Shown piece by piece: positions 34,133 through 43,279 of a DNA stretch of 64,000 bases. This DNA is from JBBPYC01 sp038200275 (GTDB lineage: Bacteria > Pseudomonadota > Gammaproteobacteria > Burkholderiales > Burkholderiaceae_C). Position numbers and translations under genes: made by a program. The notes under the pieces are model-generated. The model ran no database searches and was not told the DNA's origin. It worked only from the letters and a program-made list of their open reading frames with translations. Position 1 is the first letter of the stretch. Each line of letters begins with the position of its first letter. Location of the stretch: assembly GCA_038200275.1 (NCBI GenBank), contig JBBPYC010000075.1, positions 17,471 through 81,470 on the forward strand. Reading direction: 5' to 3'.

Positions 34133-35638
34133 ATGAGGTTCACGTTGCTATGGGTCTGCTGGCTGACATGTATGTTGGGAGCAACTGCGGGGAATGCGGC
34201 GTCGGTCGCCACCGGGGAGCGTGGGCCGGCTGACAGGGCACCGGTCGTCGTGCTGACCATCGACGGTGCGATCGAGCCGGCTTCGGCCGACCACTTTGCG
34301 CGCGGTTTGGCGGCAGCGGTCGAGCAAGGCGCCCAGTTGCTGGTGTTGCAGCTCGACACGCCGGGCGGGCTGGACCGCTCGATGCGCGCGATCATCAAGC
34401 AGGTGCTGGCCTCGCCGATTCCGGTGGCCACCTACGTGGCACCCAGCGGCGCGCGTGCGGCCAGCGCGGGCACTTACATCTTGTACGCGAGCCATGTGGC
34501 GGCGATGGCACCGGCCACCAATCTGGGCGCGGCCACGCCAGTCTCGCTGGGCGGCGCGCCGGGGTTGCCATCAGCGCCCAAATCCAATACGCCAGCAGCC
34601 CGTGATTCGGCATCTGCACCTGCACCCGGCGGCAGCGCACAGTCGGCCTCGCCCGCCGCCGATCCGATGACCGCCAAGCGGCTGTCCGATGCCTCCGCCT
34701 ACATCCGCAGCCTGGCGCAACTGCGCGGCCGAAATGCCGAATGGGCCGAGCAGGCGGTGCGCGATTCGGTCAGCCTGTCCGCGCAGGAAGCGCTGGAGCA
34801 ACGTGTGATCGACCTGATCGCGGCTGACCTGCCCGATCTGCTGCGTCAGCTCGACGGGCGCACGGTGTCCGTGCACGGCGCGTCCGTGCAGCTAAAAACC
34901 GCAGAGGCGCCGGTTGTCACGTTCGACGTCGGCTGGCGCAACGAACTGCTGTCGGTGATCGCGAACCCGAGCTTGGCGCTGATCCTGCTGATGATCGGCG
35001 TCTACGGCCTGATCTTCGAGTTTTCCAATCCTGGCTATCTGCTGCCCGGCGTGGTCGGTGCGATCAGTCTGCTGCTCGGGCTGTTTGCGCTGCAGACTTT
35101 GCCGCTGAACTATGCGGGGCTGGCGCTGCTGGCGCTCGGCATCGGCTTTCTGGTGGCCGAGGCGTTCATACCCAGCTTCGGTGCGCTGGGTCTGGGCGGT
35201 ATGGTCGCGTTCGCGATCGGCGCGGTGATGCTGGTGGACCGTGACATGCCTGGTGTGGCCGCCATATCTTATGCGTTGATCGCGGTGGTGACCCTGGTAT
35301 CCGCCGCGTTCGTGCTGCTGGTGGTGGGCATGGCGGCGAAAGCACGGCGGCGGCCGGTCGTCAGCGGCGCGCCGACGTTGCTTGGCCAGAGCGCGCAGCT
35401 GGTCGAGTTCGATCCGGCGTGCGGCGAAGGCTGGGCGCTGCTGGCCGGCGTCAACTGGCGGATCCGCGCTTTGGCCGACGCGCCGCAGCCTGCGGGTGCC
35501 CACTGGAGCGAAGGCGCCTGGGTAACGGTGCGCGCCGTGCGTGGCAACACGCTCGACGTGGTGCTGCTGTCGCTCACAGCCACTCTCGAGCCGCCCATCG
35601 ATTCCGACCCAGCCGCGCTGACTACGGCGCGTGTCTGA
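34133..35638 (+). CDS. NfeD-family membrane-bound serine protease (ClpP class)
   Basis: A 501-residue long-form NfeD protein. A signal sequence covers ~1-23. A ClpP-like protease domain follows, with catalytic Ser111 in APSGARAASAGTYI and Lys182 in MTAKRLSDASAY, as in the archaeal 1510-N enzymes. Four or five membrane helices (~275-405) precede a C-terminal NfeD OB-fold domain (LLGQSAQLVEFD onward). An unusually Ala/Ser/Pro-rich insert lies at ~140-178. Members cleave the hydrophobic tail of stomatins. The next gene encodes a slipin, the classic partner. Confidence 0.93.
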   Translation: MRFTLLWVCWLTCMLGATAGNAASVATGERGPADRAPVVVLTIDGAIEPASADHFARGLAAAVEQGAQLLVLQLDTPGGLDRSMRAIIKQVLASPIPVATYVAPSGARAASAGTYILYASHVAAMAPATNLGAATPVSLGGAPGLPSAPKSNTPAARDSASAPAPGGSAQSASPAADPMTAKRLSDASAYIRSLAQLRGRNAEWAEQAVRDSVSLSAQEALEQRVIDLIAADLPDLLRQLDGRTVSVHGASVQLKTAEAPVVTFDVGWRNELLSVIANPSLALILLMIGVYGLIFEFSNPGYLLPGVVGAISLLLGLFALQTLPLNYAGLALLALGIGFLVAEAFIPSFGALGLGGMVAFAIGAVMLVDRDMPGVAAISYALIAVVTLVSAAFVLLVVGMAAKARRRPVVSGAPTLLGQSAQLVEFDPACGEGWALLAGVNWRIRALADAPQPAGAHWSEGAWVTVRAVRGNTLDVVLLSLTATLEPPIDSDPAALTTARV

Positions 35639-35691
35639 CACGGCTGGCCTGACCCGATCAATCAACCCACACCTCAGGAGCTTTTCCACAC

Positions 35692-36456
35692 ATGTTCACC
35701 GAATTCGGCCTCGGCGCCCTGGTCCTGCTGCTCATCGTCTTCTTCGCGTCCTCGCTGCGCATCCTGCGCGAATACGAACGCGGCGTGGTGTTCCAGCTGG
35801 GCCGCTTCTGGAAGGTCAAAGGACCAGGCCTCGTGCTGCTGATTCCGGGCATCCAGCAGATGGTGAAGGTGGGCTTGCGCGTGGTGGTGCTTGATGTGCC
35901 GAGCCAGGACGTGATCTCCAAGGACAACGTGTCGGTGAAAGTCAATGCAGTACTGTACTTTCGCGTGGTCGATGCCGAGAAAGCGGTGATCGAAGTCGAG
36001 AACTATCTGGCTGCAACCAGCCAGCTTGCCCAGACCACGTTGCGTGCCGTGCTCGGCAAGCACGACTTGGATGAGATGCTGTCCGAGCGCGAGAAGATGA
36101 ACCTCGACATCCAGAAAATCCTCGAAGCGCAGACGCAGGACTGGGGTATCAAGGTCACCAACGTCGAGATCAAGCACGTGGACCTGGCCGAGAACATGGT
36201 GCGCGCCATCGCGCGCCAAGCCGAAGCCGAGCGTGAGCGCCGCGCCAAGGTCATTCATGCCGAAGGCGAACTGCAAGCCTCGTACAAGCTGGCTGAGGCC
36301 GCTGCTGTCCTGGCCAGAGAACCGCAGGCGATACAGTTGCGCTACCTGGAGACCCTGCATGCGATCGGCGCGGACAAGAACTCGACCATCGTGTTCCCGA
36401 TGCCGCTGGACATCGTTGGCCCGCTGCTCGACGCCCTGAAAGGAAACCGACCATGA
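35692..36456 (+). CDS. Slipin (stomatin/SPFH, Band 7 family)
   Basis: A 254-residue membrane-anchored SPFH protein. One N-terminal helix (GALVLLLIVFFASSLRIL) is followed by REYERGVVFQLGRFWKVKGP, the standard slipin opening, and a Band 7 core to ~165. A charged coiled region (ARQAEAERERRAKVIHAEGE) leads to the oligomerisation and C-terminal hydrophobic part. Slipins form membrane microdomain scaffolds and are substrates of NfeD proteases. AGGAG lies at 35676-35680. Its stop overlaps the CBS gene start by ATGA. Confidence 0.95.
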   Translation: MFTEFGLGALVLLLIVFFASSLRILREYERGVVFQLGRFWKVKGPGLVLLIPGIQQMVKVGLRVVVLDVPSQDVISKDNVSVKVNAVLYFRVVDAEKAVIEVENYLAATSQLAQTTLRAVLGKHDLDEMLSEREKMNLDIQKILEAQTQDWGIKVTNVEIKHVDLAENMVRAIARQAEAERERRAKVIHAEGELQASYKLAEAAAVLAREPQAIQLRYLETLHAIGADKNSTIVFPMPLDIVGPLLDALKGNRP

Positions 36457-36914
36457 AGACCGTGCTGCAGATCGTTAAATCGAAACCGAGCCAACAGGTG
36501 CTGTCGGTGCCGCCCGATGCCACCGTGTTCGATGCGATTCAACTGATGTCCAACAAGAATGTCGGCGCTCTACTTGTGATCGAAAAAGACGGCGGGGACA
36601 AAGTCGCCGGCATCGTGACCGAGCGCGATTACGCGCGCAAAGTGATCTTGTCCGGCCGCTCCTCTAAGGAGGCCAAGGTACGCGAGATCATGAGCACACC
36701 CGTGCGCTGGGTATCGCCGGAGACCAACAGTGCCGAATGCCTCGCGGTGATGACCGAGCACCGCTTGCGGCATCTGCCGGTGCAAGATGGGGAGCGCCTG
36801 CTGGGCCTGGTGTCCATCGGCGACTTGGTGAAAGACATCATTGCCGAGCAGCAATTTCTGATCGAGCAACTCGAACAATACATTGGCGGCAACAGCCAGA
36901 TGGGGCAGCCTTAG
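36453..36914 (+). CDS. CBS-domain pair protein
   Basis: A 153-residue protein made of two CBS domains (residues ~15-65 and ~80-135), with motifs TVFDAIQLMSNKNVGALLVI and HRLRHLPVQDGERLLGLVSI. CBS pairs bind adenosine nucleotides such as AMP, ATP or SAM and act as energy sensors. Stand-alone forms regulate partners. Translation is coupled to the slipin gene (ATGA), which suggests a joint role with NfeD/slipin at the membrane; that is inference. Confidence 0.92.
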   Translation: MKTVLQIVKSKPSQQVLSVPPDATVFDAIQLMSNKNVGALLVIEKDGGDKVAGIVTERDYARKVILSGRSSKEAKVREIMSTPVRWVSPETNSAECLAVMTEHRLRHLPVQDGERLLGLVSIGDLVKDIIAEQQFLIEQLEQYIGGNSQMGQP

Positions 36915-37058
36915 CCGAACCGCGCAATCAGACCGCGCGGGTCTGTCCTACAAGGGATCAGCCGGTTTGCCGCGTGCATCACACGGGTGCGGAACTGAAG
37001 ATCAAGCAACGCATCTAAGCACTGCTGCTCAATCGCGTATCACTTAAGGAGTCAAAGA

Positions 37059-37232
37059 ATGCTCACCTGGGCCATCATATTTTTCGTTGTTTCATTGATT
37101 GCCGGCTTTTTCGGCTTCTCCGGCGTGTCAGCGGCGACTTCCGGCATTGCCAAGATCTTGTTCTACATCGCGATCGTCATCTTCATCATCTTCTTGGTGA
37201 TGGCATTGATGGGCGGCGCACTGGTGCTATGA
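37059..37232 (+). CDS. DUF1328/YtjA-family membrane miniprotein
   Basis: A 57-residue protein with two hydrophobic helices: MLTWAIIFFVVSLIAGFFGF and, after SGVSAATSG, a second from IAKILFYIAIVIFIIFLVM. This is the pattern of DUF1328 (YtjA) small membrane proteins, whose function is unknown but which are often stress-induced. The ATG at 37059 has AAGGAG eight bases upstream. It is followed by a strong terminator, so it ends its own transcript or the NfeD-slipin-CBS one. Confidence 0.9.
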   Translation: MLTWAIIFFVVSLIAGFFGFSGVSAATSGIAKILFYIAIVIFIIFLVMALMGGALVL

Positions 37233-37276
37233 CGGGCAGCACGATGTAACCCAACGATCGCCTTCTTGGGCGATCG

Positions 37277-37331
37277 ACAAATGGCCGGGCTCGGTACGAC
37301 TTCGTACGGACACCCGGCCATTTGTTTTTTT
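37277..37331 (+). terminator. Strong rho-independent terminator
   Basis: A GC-rich stem, ACAAATGGCCGGG pairing with CCCGGCCATTTGT, encloses a loop that itself contains the small stem GTACG-ACTT-CGTAC. It is followed by seven T residues at 37325-37331. It sits 45 bases after the DUF1328 stop and immediately before the M20 peptidase gene, so it separates the two transcripts. Confidence 0.88.
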
Positions 37332-37346
37332 GGCAAGATGCAAACC

Positions 37347-38837
37347 ATGAACACCACACCGACCCTTGAAGACTCTGGCGATACCGCACTACTCGATCCG
37401 GTGGCTGCCCAGACCGAAATAGACCGTGCCTGGGACAACGATCTGGTTCGGCAGTTGTCCGACTACATCGAGATCCCCGCCAAGTCGCCTTCGTTCGACA
37501 GCGCGTGGGCCGCGCACGGCCACATCGAGACCGTGCTGCGCCGCGCTGCTGCCTGGGTCGAGGCACAGCACATCGAAGGGTTGAAACTCGAAGTGATCCG
37601 CATCGATGGTCGCACGCCGGTGCTGTTCTTCGAAGTGCCCAAGCGCGGCGCGGCCGGGGACTCGACCGTGCTGATGTACGGCCACCTGGACAAGCAGCCC
37701 GAGTTCAACGGCTGGCGCAGCGACCTCGGCCCCTGGACGCCCAAGTACGAGAACGGCAAGCTGTACGGCCGCGGTGGCGCGGACGATGGTTATGCGGTCT
37801 ATGCCGCGATCACTGCGATCGAGGAGTTGCAGCGGCAAAACGTTGCGCACCCACGCATCGTCGGGCTGATCGAGACATGTGAAGAGTCGGGTTCGTACGA
37901 TCTGCTTCCCTACGTCGATGCGTTGCGCGCGCCCGGTGCCGACCGGCTCGGCGACGTCGCACTCGTGGTGTGCCTGGACAGCGGCGCCGGCAACTACGAC
38001 CAGCTCTGGCTGACCACGTCCCTGCGCGGTATGGCCAGCGGCACGTTGAAAGTCGAGGTGCTGACGGAAGGCGTGCATTCGGGCGATGCATCTGGCCTGG
38101 TGCCGTCGAGCTTTCGGATCATGCGGCAGGTGCTTGATCGGCTCGAAGACAGCGCCACCGGCCGTCTGCTGCCCGCGAACTTCCATTGCGAAGTGCCGCC
38201 TGAGCGGCTCGCTCAAGCCAAGCAGACCGCAGCGATCCTCGGCGACGAAATCTACAAGCGTTTTCCTTGGGCCAGTTATGACTGCGGCGGCTCGCAACAG
38301 ACCGTGCTGCCGACCACGACCGATCCGGTGCAGGCGTTGCTGAACCGCACCTGGATGCCGACGTTATCGGTCACCGGTGCGCAGGGATTGCCTGCTTTGG
38401 GCGATGCGGGCAATGTGCTGCGGCCGTACACCGCGTTCAAGCTGTCGCTGCGATTGCCACCACTGATCGAGGCAGATGTGGCAGTACAGCAGTTGAAGGC
38501 GCTGCTCGAAGACAACGCGCCGTACCAGGCCAAGGTCACGTTCGAGTGCAATGGCGGCTCCAACGGCTGGAACGCGCCGGCCTCAGCGAGTTGGTTCGAT
38601 GCGGCGTTGAATGAGGCGAGTCAAGCGTTCTACGGCGCACCGAGCGCTACGATCGGCCAAGGCGGAACCATCCCGCTGATGAACCTGCTGCAACGCGGTT
38701 TCCCGCAGGCGCAAATGATGGTGGTCGGCGTGCTTGGCCCACGCAGCAACGCGCACGGACCGAATGAGTTTCTGCATGTGCCGTATGCAAAGCGGCTGAC
38801 CGCCGCGGTGGCGCATGTGATCAGCCGGATGCCGTAA
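37347..38837 (+). CDS. M20-family metallopeptidase (dipeptidase-like)
   Basis: A 496-residue zinc peptidase of the M20/M28-like group. Metal and catalytic motifs are visible: MYGHLDKQPEF (first His-x-Asp), GRGGADDGYA (bridging Asp), ETCEESGS (catalytic Glu pair) and, near the C-terminus, ARSNAHGPNEF-like GPRSNAHGPNEFLH (last His). The middle insertion is the dimerisation domain. Similar to carnosinase/CNDP-type dipeptidases, cytosolic, with no signal peptide. Start ATG at 37347 (MNTTPT) or 37338 (MQTMNT); spacing to GGCAAG slightly favours 37347. It must have its own promoter because the terminator lies just before it. Confidence 0.9.
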   Translation: MNTTPTLEDSGDTALLDPVAAQTEIDRAWDNDLVRQLSDYIEIPAKSPSFDSAWAAHGHIETVLRRAAAWVEAQHIEGLKLEVIRIDGRTPVLFFEVPKRGAAGDSTVLMYGHLDKQPEFNGWRSDLGPWTPKYENGKLYGRGGADDGYAVYAAITAIEELQRQNVAHPRIVGLIETCEESGSYDLLPYVDALRAPGADRLGDVALVVCLDSGAGNYDQLWLTTSLRGMASGTLKVEVLTEGVHSGDASGLVPSSFRIMRQVLDRLEDSATGRLLPANFHCEVPPERLAQAKQTAAILGDEIYKRFPWASYDCGGSQQTVLPTTTDPVQALLNRTWMPTLSVTGAQGLPALGDAGNVLRPYTAFKLSLRLPPLIEADVAVQQLKALLEDNAPYQAKVTFECNGGSNGWNAPASASWFDAALNEASQAFYGAPSATIGQGGTIPLMNLLQRGFPQAQMMVVGVLGPRSNAHGPNEFLHVPYAKRLTAAVAHVISRMP

Positions 38838-38917
38838 AGCCCGGTTGCCAGTCATCGAACGCTGCCGGTTTGGCCCGCGTTCGCTGCCTGACTGGAAAAT
38901 CTGAACTGAAACACCTG

Positions 38918-38943
38918 GAGGCGCTTGCCCAGCCAAGCGCCTC
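38918..38943. terminator. Hairpin between convergent genes
   Basis: A perfect 10-base stem, GAGGCGCTTG and CAAGCGCCTC, with loop CCCAGC, lies in the 124 bases between the convergent M20 and YidB-like genes. Plus-strand sequence after it (TCGCTCTGATTTTC) is moderately T-rich. It probably serves as a bidirectional terminator. Confidence 0.6.
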
Positions 38944-38961
38944 TCGCTCTGATTTTCAGAG

Positions 38962-39558
38962 CTAACCGTGCAACTTGCGTTCCACTTCCTGTTCGTCGCC
39001 CAGGCCTTCGTCCGGCACTTGGCCATGCGGCGTCATGCGGTCGATCAACGAGGGCAACAAGCTGGCCAGCAACGGCGCAAGCATCGACGCGTTGATGCCG
39101 AAGCGGCTGGCCAGGTTGCTGATCGTGTCCTGACCCAACGCCTGGTTTACCTGATCGCCTGAGACGTCCTCGTTCTGTCCATTGCCAACCCAGGAACGCG
39201 CCTTGTCGCCCAGGCCGGCCTGATCGAACTTGTGCAGCAAGCCGCCAAGGCCGCCGGCCTGACCGTTGTTGCCGAGCAGCGAGCCCAGCATGCCGGCCAG
39301 CCCGCCGCCGCCGGCGCTGCCGGACATACCCTGACCTGCACCGCCGAACAGCCCGCCGAGCATGTCGCCCAGCCCACCGCTGCCACCGCTGTTGTTTTGC
39401 ATCTGCCCAGGCATGCCGCCGCCTTGCTGCTGGCCACCACCCATCAAGCCGCCGAGCAAATCACCCAGGCCCCCGCCGGTTGAGCCGCCTTGCGCGTGGC
39501 CCTGCTGATTGCTACCGCCGCGCATCGCCGCGCCCAGCACATCGTCAAGTAGTCCCAT
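38962..39558 (-). CDS. YidB-like DUF937 protein
   Basis: A 198-residue protein. It starts MGLLDDVLGAAMRGG, has a central Gly/Gln-rich low-complexity stretch with repeated LGGLLGG-like units (~15-105), and a conserved C-terminal helical domain (GLGDKARSWVGNGQNEDVSG, then QVNQALG and LASRFGI), typical of YidB/DUF937. Function is unknown. No signal peptide is seen. It is convergent with the M20 gene. Confidence 0.88.
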   Translation of the reverse strand: MGLLDDVLGAAMRGGSNQQGHAQGGSTGGGLGDLLGGLMGGGQQQGGGMPGQMQNNSGGSGGLGDMLGGLFGGAGQGMSGSAGGGGLAGMLGSLLGNNGQAGGLGGLLHKFDQAGLGDKARSWVGNGQNEDVSGDQVNQALGQDTISNLASRFGINASMLAPLLASLLPSLIDRMTPHGQVPDEGLGDEQEVERKLHG

Positions 39559-39610
39559 GAATGTCTCCGTTGGATGAAGCGAATATCAAGCGTAGCACCC
39601 ACCGCAGAAT

Positions 39611-40786
39611 TCATGTGCCAGAAATCGGCGCTCTGCGCTGTCGGAGCGCTAGCCAAATCAACGCCGCACCGGTCAGCACCACCGGCACCAGCGAGCCATA
39701 GTTCAGCAACGTCCAGCCCTGCGTCGTGACCAGCACGCCGGAAGAAAACGACGTGATCGCCAGCGTCGCGAACACAAAGAAGTTCAATGCGCCCTGTGCC
39801 CGGTCGCGTTCTTCCGGTGTGTACGCCGTCAGAGACAACGTGGTGCTGCCCGTGAACAAGAAATTCCAACCCACGCCCAGCATGAACAGCGCACCCAGAA
39901 AGTGGTGCAACTCGACACCCGACAACGCCAGCGCGATGCAGGCCAGGTTCAGCACCACGCCGATGCTCATGATCGGCAGCACGCCGAAACGCCGAATCAG
40001 ATGCCCGGTGAAAAAGCCCGGCGCGAACATGCCGATCACGTGCCATTCCAGCACCAGCGCCGCGTCGGAAAACGGCAGCCCGTAGTTCTGCATCGCAATT
40101 GGTGTGGACGCCATCAACAGGTTCATTACGCCGTAGCCCAATGCGCCGGCTGCTGCCGCCACGACGAACACCGGCTGGCGCATGATTTCACCGAGCGGCC
40201 GACCGCCACCGCCTTCGACTTTCGCCACCGGCGGTGCGAACTCGATCAACGAGAGCAGTCCCAACGAAAGCAACGCCACCACGGCCAGCGCGATGTAGGC
40301 ACCGGCAAACGGCACCGCGAACCAGTCGCGCGACTGAGCCGCCAGGTTCGGCCCGAGCACCGCGCCCAGCAGACCACCTGCCATCACCAGTGAGATCGCT
40401 TTCTCGCGCGCGGGCGCCAGTGCCAATTCGGCCGCTGCGAAACGATACAGCTGCGCGTTTGCGTTGTAGTAGCCCGCAATCACAGTGGCTGCGCACAACA
40501 GCCAGAAGTTGCGGCTGAACGCTGCGTAAGCACACAGCAGTGCCGAACCGAGTGCGACCAGCAACCCAAGCTGAAACGACTTCTTGCGCCCGTACGCGCT
40601 CTGCGTGCGCGCCACGATCGCGGTAGACAGCGCGCCGCCCACCACATACCCCATCACTGGAACCGTCGCCATCCAGCCCAGCGGCGCCAGCGCCAGCCCG
40701 ACCAGCCCGTTGATCGCAATGAACGTGACGTTGTTGGTCAGGAACAAGCCCTGACAGATGGCGAGGAGCCAGAGGTTGCGATTCAT
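39611..40786 (-). CDS. MFS transporter
   Basis: A 391-residue carrier with twelve hydrophobic segments (MNRNLWLLAICQGLFLTNNV at the start). The MFS loop motif between helices 2 and 3 appears as RTQSAYGRKKSFQLG, and MAGGLLGAVLGPNLA lies at helix 5. No substrate can be deduced. Its start is about 200 bases from the divergent NHL lipoprotein gene, and the space holds a hairpin repeat. It follows nothing on its own strand closely except the YidB-like gene downstream. Confidence 0.85.
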   Translation of the reverse strand: MNRNLWLLAICQGLFLTNNVTFIAINGLVGLALAPLGWMATVPVMGYVVGGALSTAIVARTQSAYGRKKSFQLGLLVALGSALLCAYAAFSRNFWLLCAATVIAGYYNANAQLYRFAAAELALAPAREKAISLVMAGGLLGAVLGPNLAAQSRDWFAVPFAGAYIALAVVALLSLGLLSLIEFAPPVAKVEGGGGRPLGEIMRQPVFVVAAAAGALGYGVMNLLMASTPIAMQNYGLPFSDAALVLEWHVIGMFAPGFFTGHLIRRFGVLPIMSIGVVLNLACIALALSGVELHHFLGALFMLGVGWNFLFTGSTTLSLTAYTPEERDRAQGALNFFVFATLAITSFSSGVLVTTQGWTLLNYGSLVPVVLTGAALIWLALRQRRAPISGT

Positions 40787-40825
40787 CGCGCGATCTTAAG
40801 GTGGTCTTGAAGGCCAACTGGGTTT

Positions 40826-40842
40826 GCTACTATTTTAGTAGC
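40826..40842. repeat. Small hairpin repeat, Comamonadaceae-like, copy 1
   Basis: GCTACTATTTTAGTAGC is a perfect inverted repeat with 7-base arms and a TTT loop, followed by TAAAAGTGATTACTGC. I associate the pattern GCTAnTA-rich-TAGTAGC and a following TnnnnG-rich tail with short hairpin repeats common in Comamonadaceae intergenic DNA. A related copy is at 47994-48050. It lies between divergent genes and could double as a terminator or regulatory hairpin. Confidence 0.45.
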
Positions 40843-40984
40843 TAAAAGTGATTACTGCATCAAAGCCCGCAGCCACTTCCGATCGAATTGGACACTTTGC
40901 AACAGATGCTCACGCCGGCCGATGCTGAAGTATTGTGTGACCTGGAATGAACTTGGCGCCTTTTTTGTTATCCGGGACCACCGC

Positions 40985-43231
40985 ATGAAAATTAACTGGT
41001 TTCCTTTCCGCCCAGCAACCCGACTGGTCGCCCTGCTGGTCACGTTCGCACTGCACGGCTGCGGCGGTGGGAGCGGCGATAGGCCACCGACCACCCCCGA
41101 TGGCGATCTCGGCACTGGCACGCCTACGCTGCCCCCAAGCACCCTGGCACCGACGATCGGCGAGCAGCCGTCCAGCACCATCGTCTCGGCCCGGCAGACC
41201 GCGCACTTCCAAGTCATGCCGCGTGACGACGTGCCGGTGGCCTATCAGTGGCAGCGCAATGGGGTCGACATTCCAGGTGCCACGCGGTTCACTTATCAGG
41301 CGGTGGCGCAGTCATCGGACACTGGCGCGCGGTATCAAGCGCGCCTGAGCAACGCAGCGGGCAGCGTGACGAGTGAGGCGGCCGTGCTCACGGTGCTTGA
41401 TGCGCCCACCGGCATGCTGTCGCTGCTGGCCGGTGCGATCGGCGGCGTGGGCAACTTGGACGGCACCGGTGCCGCAGCGCGTTTCGACGGCATGTCGGGC
41501 CTGGGGATCGATGCGGCAGGCAACGTGCTAGTGGCGGATGGAGACGATTTCGGCGCCGGTGGCGGGGTACGCCGCGTCACGCCGCAAGGGGTTGTCAGCA
41601 CGCTCGACCGTGGCCCCCGGGGCGCAACAGGCATCGCAACGGACCCGGCCGGCAACATCTACACCACCGTGCCGGGTCGCAACGCCGCGCTTTATCGGCT
41701 CACACCGGACCGCAGCGCTCAATCGCCGGCTACGCCGCTCTTGTCGCATAACCCAGTTGCCATCGCACTCGACGCCGCAGGCCAGCTCATCGTGGCAGAC
41801 GACACCACGATCAGGCGGATCGATCCCGCTTCTGGTCAATCTACGGTGCTCGCTGGCGGCAGTACCGCGTCGCCGCCGCAAAGCGTCAAGGTCTGCGCGC
41901 TTGCGGTCGATGCGGCCGGCCACATCGTTTTCACCGATGCGTTCGCCAATACGGTGCGCCGCCTTGGGCCCGACGGCACCATCACGACCGTGGTGCCAGC
42001 GTCGGCTGGCCTGCAACGCCCGTGCGGTCTGGCGATCGATTCGCTGGGCAGCCTGCTGGTTTCCGACTCCGGCAACGCGGTGATCCGCAAGATCACTCCC
42101 AGCGGCGCGGTCTCAGTGATCGCTGGCGCGATCGGCAGCAGCGGCATGCGGGACGGCTCAGCTGCCGACGCACGGTTCACCGCACCCAATCGCCTTGCGC
42201 TGGCCCCGAACGGCGACCTCTACATCGCCGACAACCACACCCTGCGCCGGCTCGACGCAGCGGGCAACGTCATGACGATCGCCGGGCTGGCCGGGCCGAC
42301 CGGGCCGGCGTTCGGGCCCTACCACGCAACCGATGGCACCGGCAATGTGTACGTCGCCGTGCAAACCTCCGTTGCCCGGGACAGCGACTATTCGCTGCAG
42401 AAAATCGCGCCGACCGGCAGCGCAACGACGCTTGCAAGCGGCTTGCACGATCCGCAGGGCGTCGCGCTGGATGATGCTGACAACGTCTACATCGCCGATC
42501 GGCGGTCGAACTGTGTTGGCGGCCAATCGGACTGCGTGCCGTACGGGCTCGTGTTGAAGTTCGATGCGGCCCGATCGAGTCTCGGTGTTCTCGCGGGTTC
42601 GTCGCCGGCGTCAGCGAGCCCGGGTGGGAGTGACGTTGACGGTGGCGCAACCGATACGCGTTTCAGGGCCGATCTGGGTGCCTTGGCGGTGGACGCGGCC
42701 GGCGATGTCTACGTGGGACAAACGTCGTCCATCCGCAAGGTCAGCCGTGGCGGCGTGGTGCGTACCTTCACGACGAAGACCGGTGCCGTCGGTCTCGCAG
42801 TCGATCGTTCAGGCAGCAACGCAGTCTATGCGGCCGCGTGCACCGGGGTGGCAGGGGTCGGACAGGTTTTCTCCTTCGGGCAACTGTCGCGCATCGATCC
42901 GTCTGGCAATCTCACGGTGCTGGGCGACGCGGGTCAGGGCGCCGATCCCACGAACGCGGAAGCCCAAGCCGCGAAGAATGCCTGCCCCGCGGGCATCGCC
43001 CTCGATCCAGCAGGCAACCTGTTCATCGCCTATCCGGGTCTGCACAACGTGCGCAAGCGGACCCCGGCTGGGGTCGGCACCACCATTGCGGGTCAACTCT
43101 CTCGGCGTGGTATCACGCTGGGCCCGCTGCCTGCAACGCTGCTGTCGCCCACGGATGTGAGCTTCGGCCCAGCAGGCAACCTGATCATCGGTTCGACGCA
43201 GGCGCTCTTGCAGGCGCGGTTTGACAAGTGA
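40985..43231 (+). CDS. Ig-like plus NHL-repeat lipoprotein
   Basis: A 748-residue surface or periplasmic lipoprotein. A type II signal peptide ends in the lipobox LHGC with Cys26. A Gly/Pro/Thr-rich linker follows, then one Ig-like domain (~55-138, ending SVTSEAAVLTV). The rest (~145-745) is a series of NHL/SMP-30-like beta-propeller repeats recognisable by recurring DAAGN(V/I)(L/Y)VAD and (V/I)R(R/K)(V/I/L)(T/D)P. Such propellers bind proteins, sugars or metals; the ligand is unknown. Start ATG at 40985 is chosen by the signal peptide. It is followed after 48 bases by a homologue in tandem. Confidence 0.85.
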   Translation: MKINWFPFRPATRLVALLVTFALHGCGGGSGDRPPTTPDGDLGTGTPTLPPSTLAPTIGEQPSSTIVSARQTAHFQVMPRDDVPVAYQWQRNGVDIPGATRFTYQAVAQSSDTGARYQARLSNAAGSVTSEAAVLTVLDAPTGMLSLLAGAIGGVGNLDGTGAAARFDGMSGLGIDAAGNVLVADGDDFGAGGGVRRVTPQGVVSTLDRGPRGATGIATDPAGNIYTTVPGRNAALYRLTPDRSAQSPATPLLSHNPVAIALDAAGQLIVADDTTIRRIDPASGQSTVLAGGSTASPPQSVKVCALAVDAAGHIVFTDAFANTVRRLGPDGTITTVVPASAGLQRPCGLAIDSLGSLLVSDSGNAVIRKITPSGAVSVIAGAIGSSGMRDGSAADARFTAPNRLALAPNGDLYIADNHTLRRLDAAGNVMTIAGLAGPTGPAFGPYHATDGTGNVYVAVQTSVARDSDYSLQKIAPTGSATTLASGLHDPQGVALDDADNVYIADRRSNCVGGQSDCVPYGLVLKFDAARSSLGVLAGSSPASASPGGSDVDGGATDTRFRADLGALAVDAAGDVYVGQTSSIRKVSRGGVVRTFTTKTGAVGLAVDRSGSNAVYAAACTGVAGVGQVFSFGQLSRIDPSGNLTVLGDAGQGADPTNAEAQAAKNACPAGIALDPAGNLFIAYPGLHNVRKRTPAGVGTTIAGQLSRRGITLGPLPATLLSPTDVSFGPAGNLIIGSTQALLQARFDK

Positions 43232-43279
43232 ATGCACAAATGCAGCAGTGCACCGCAGGCCAGTTCACAAACGATTGAA

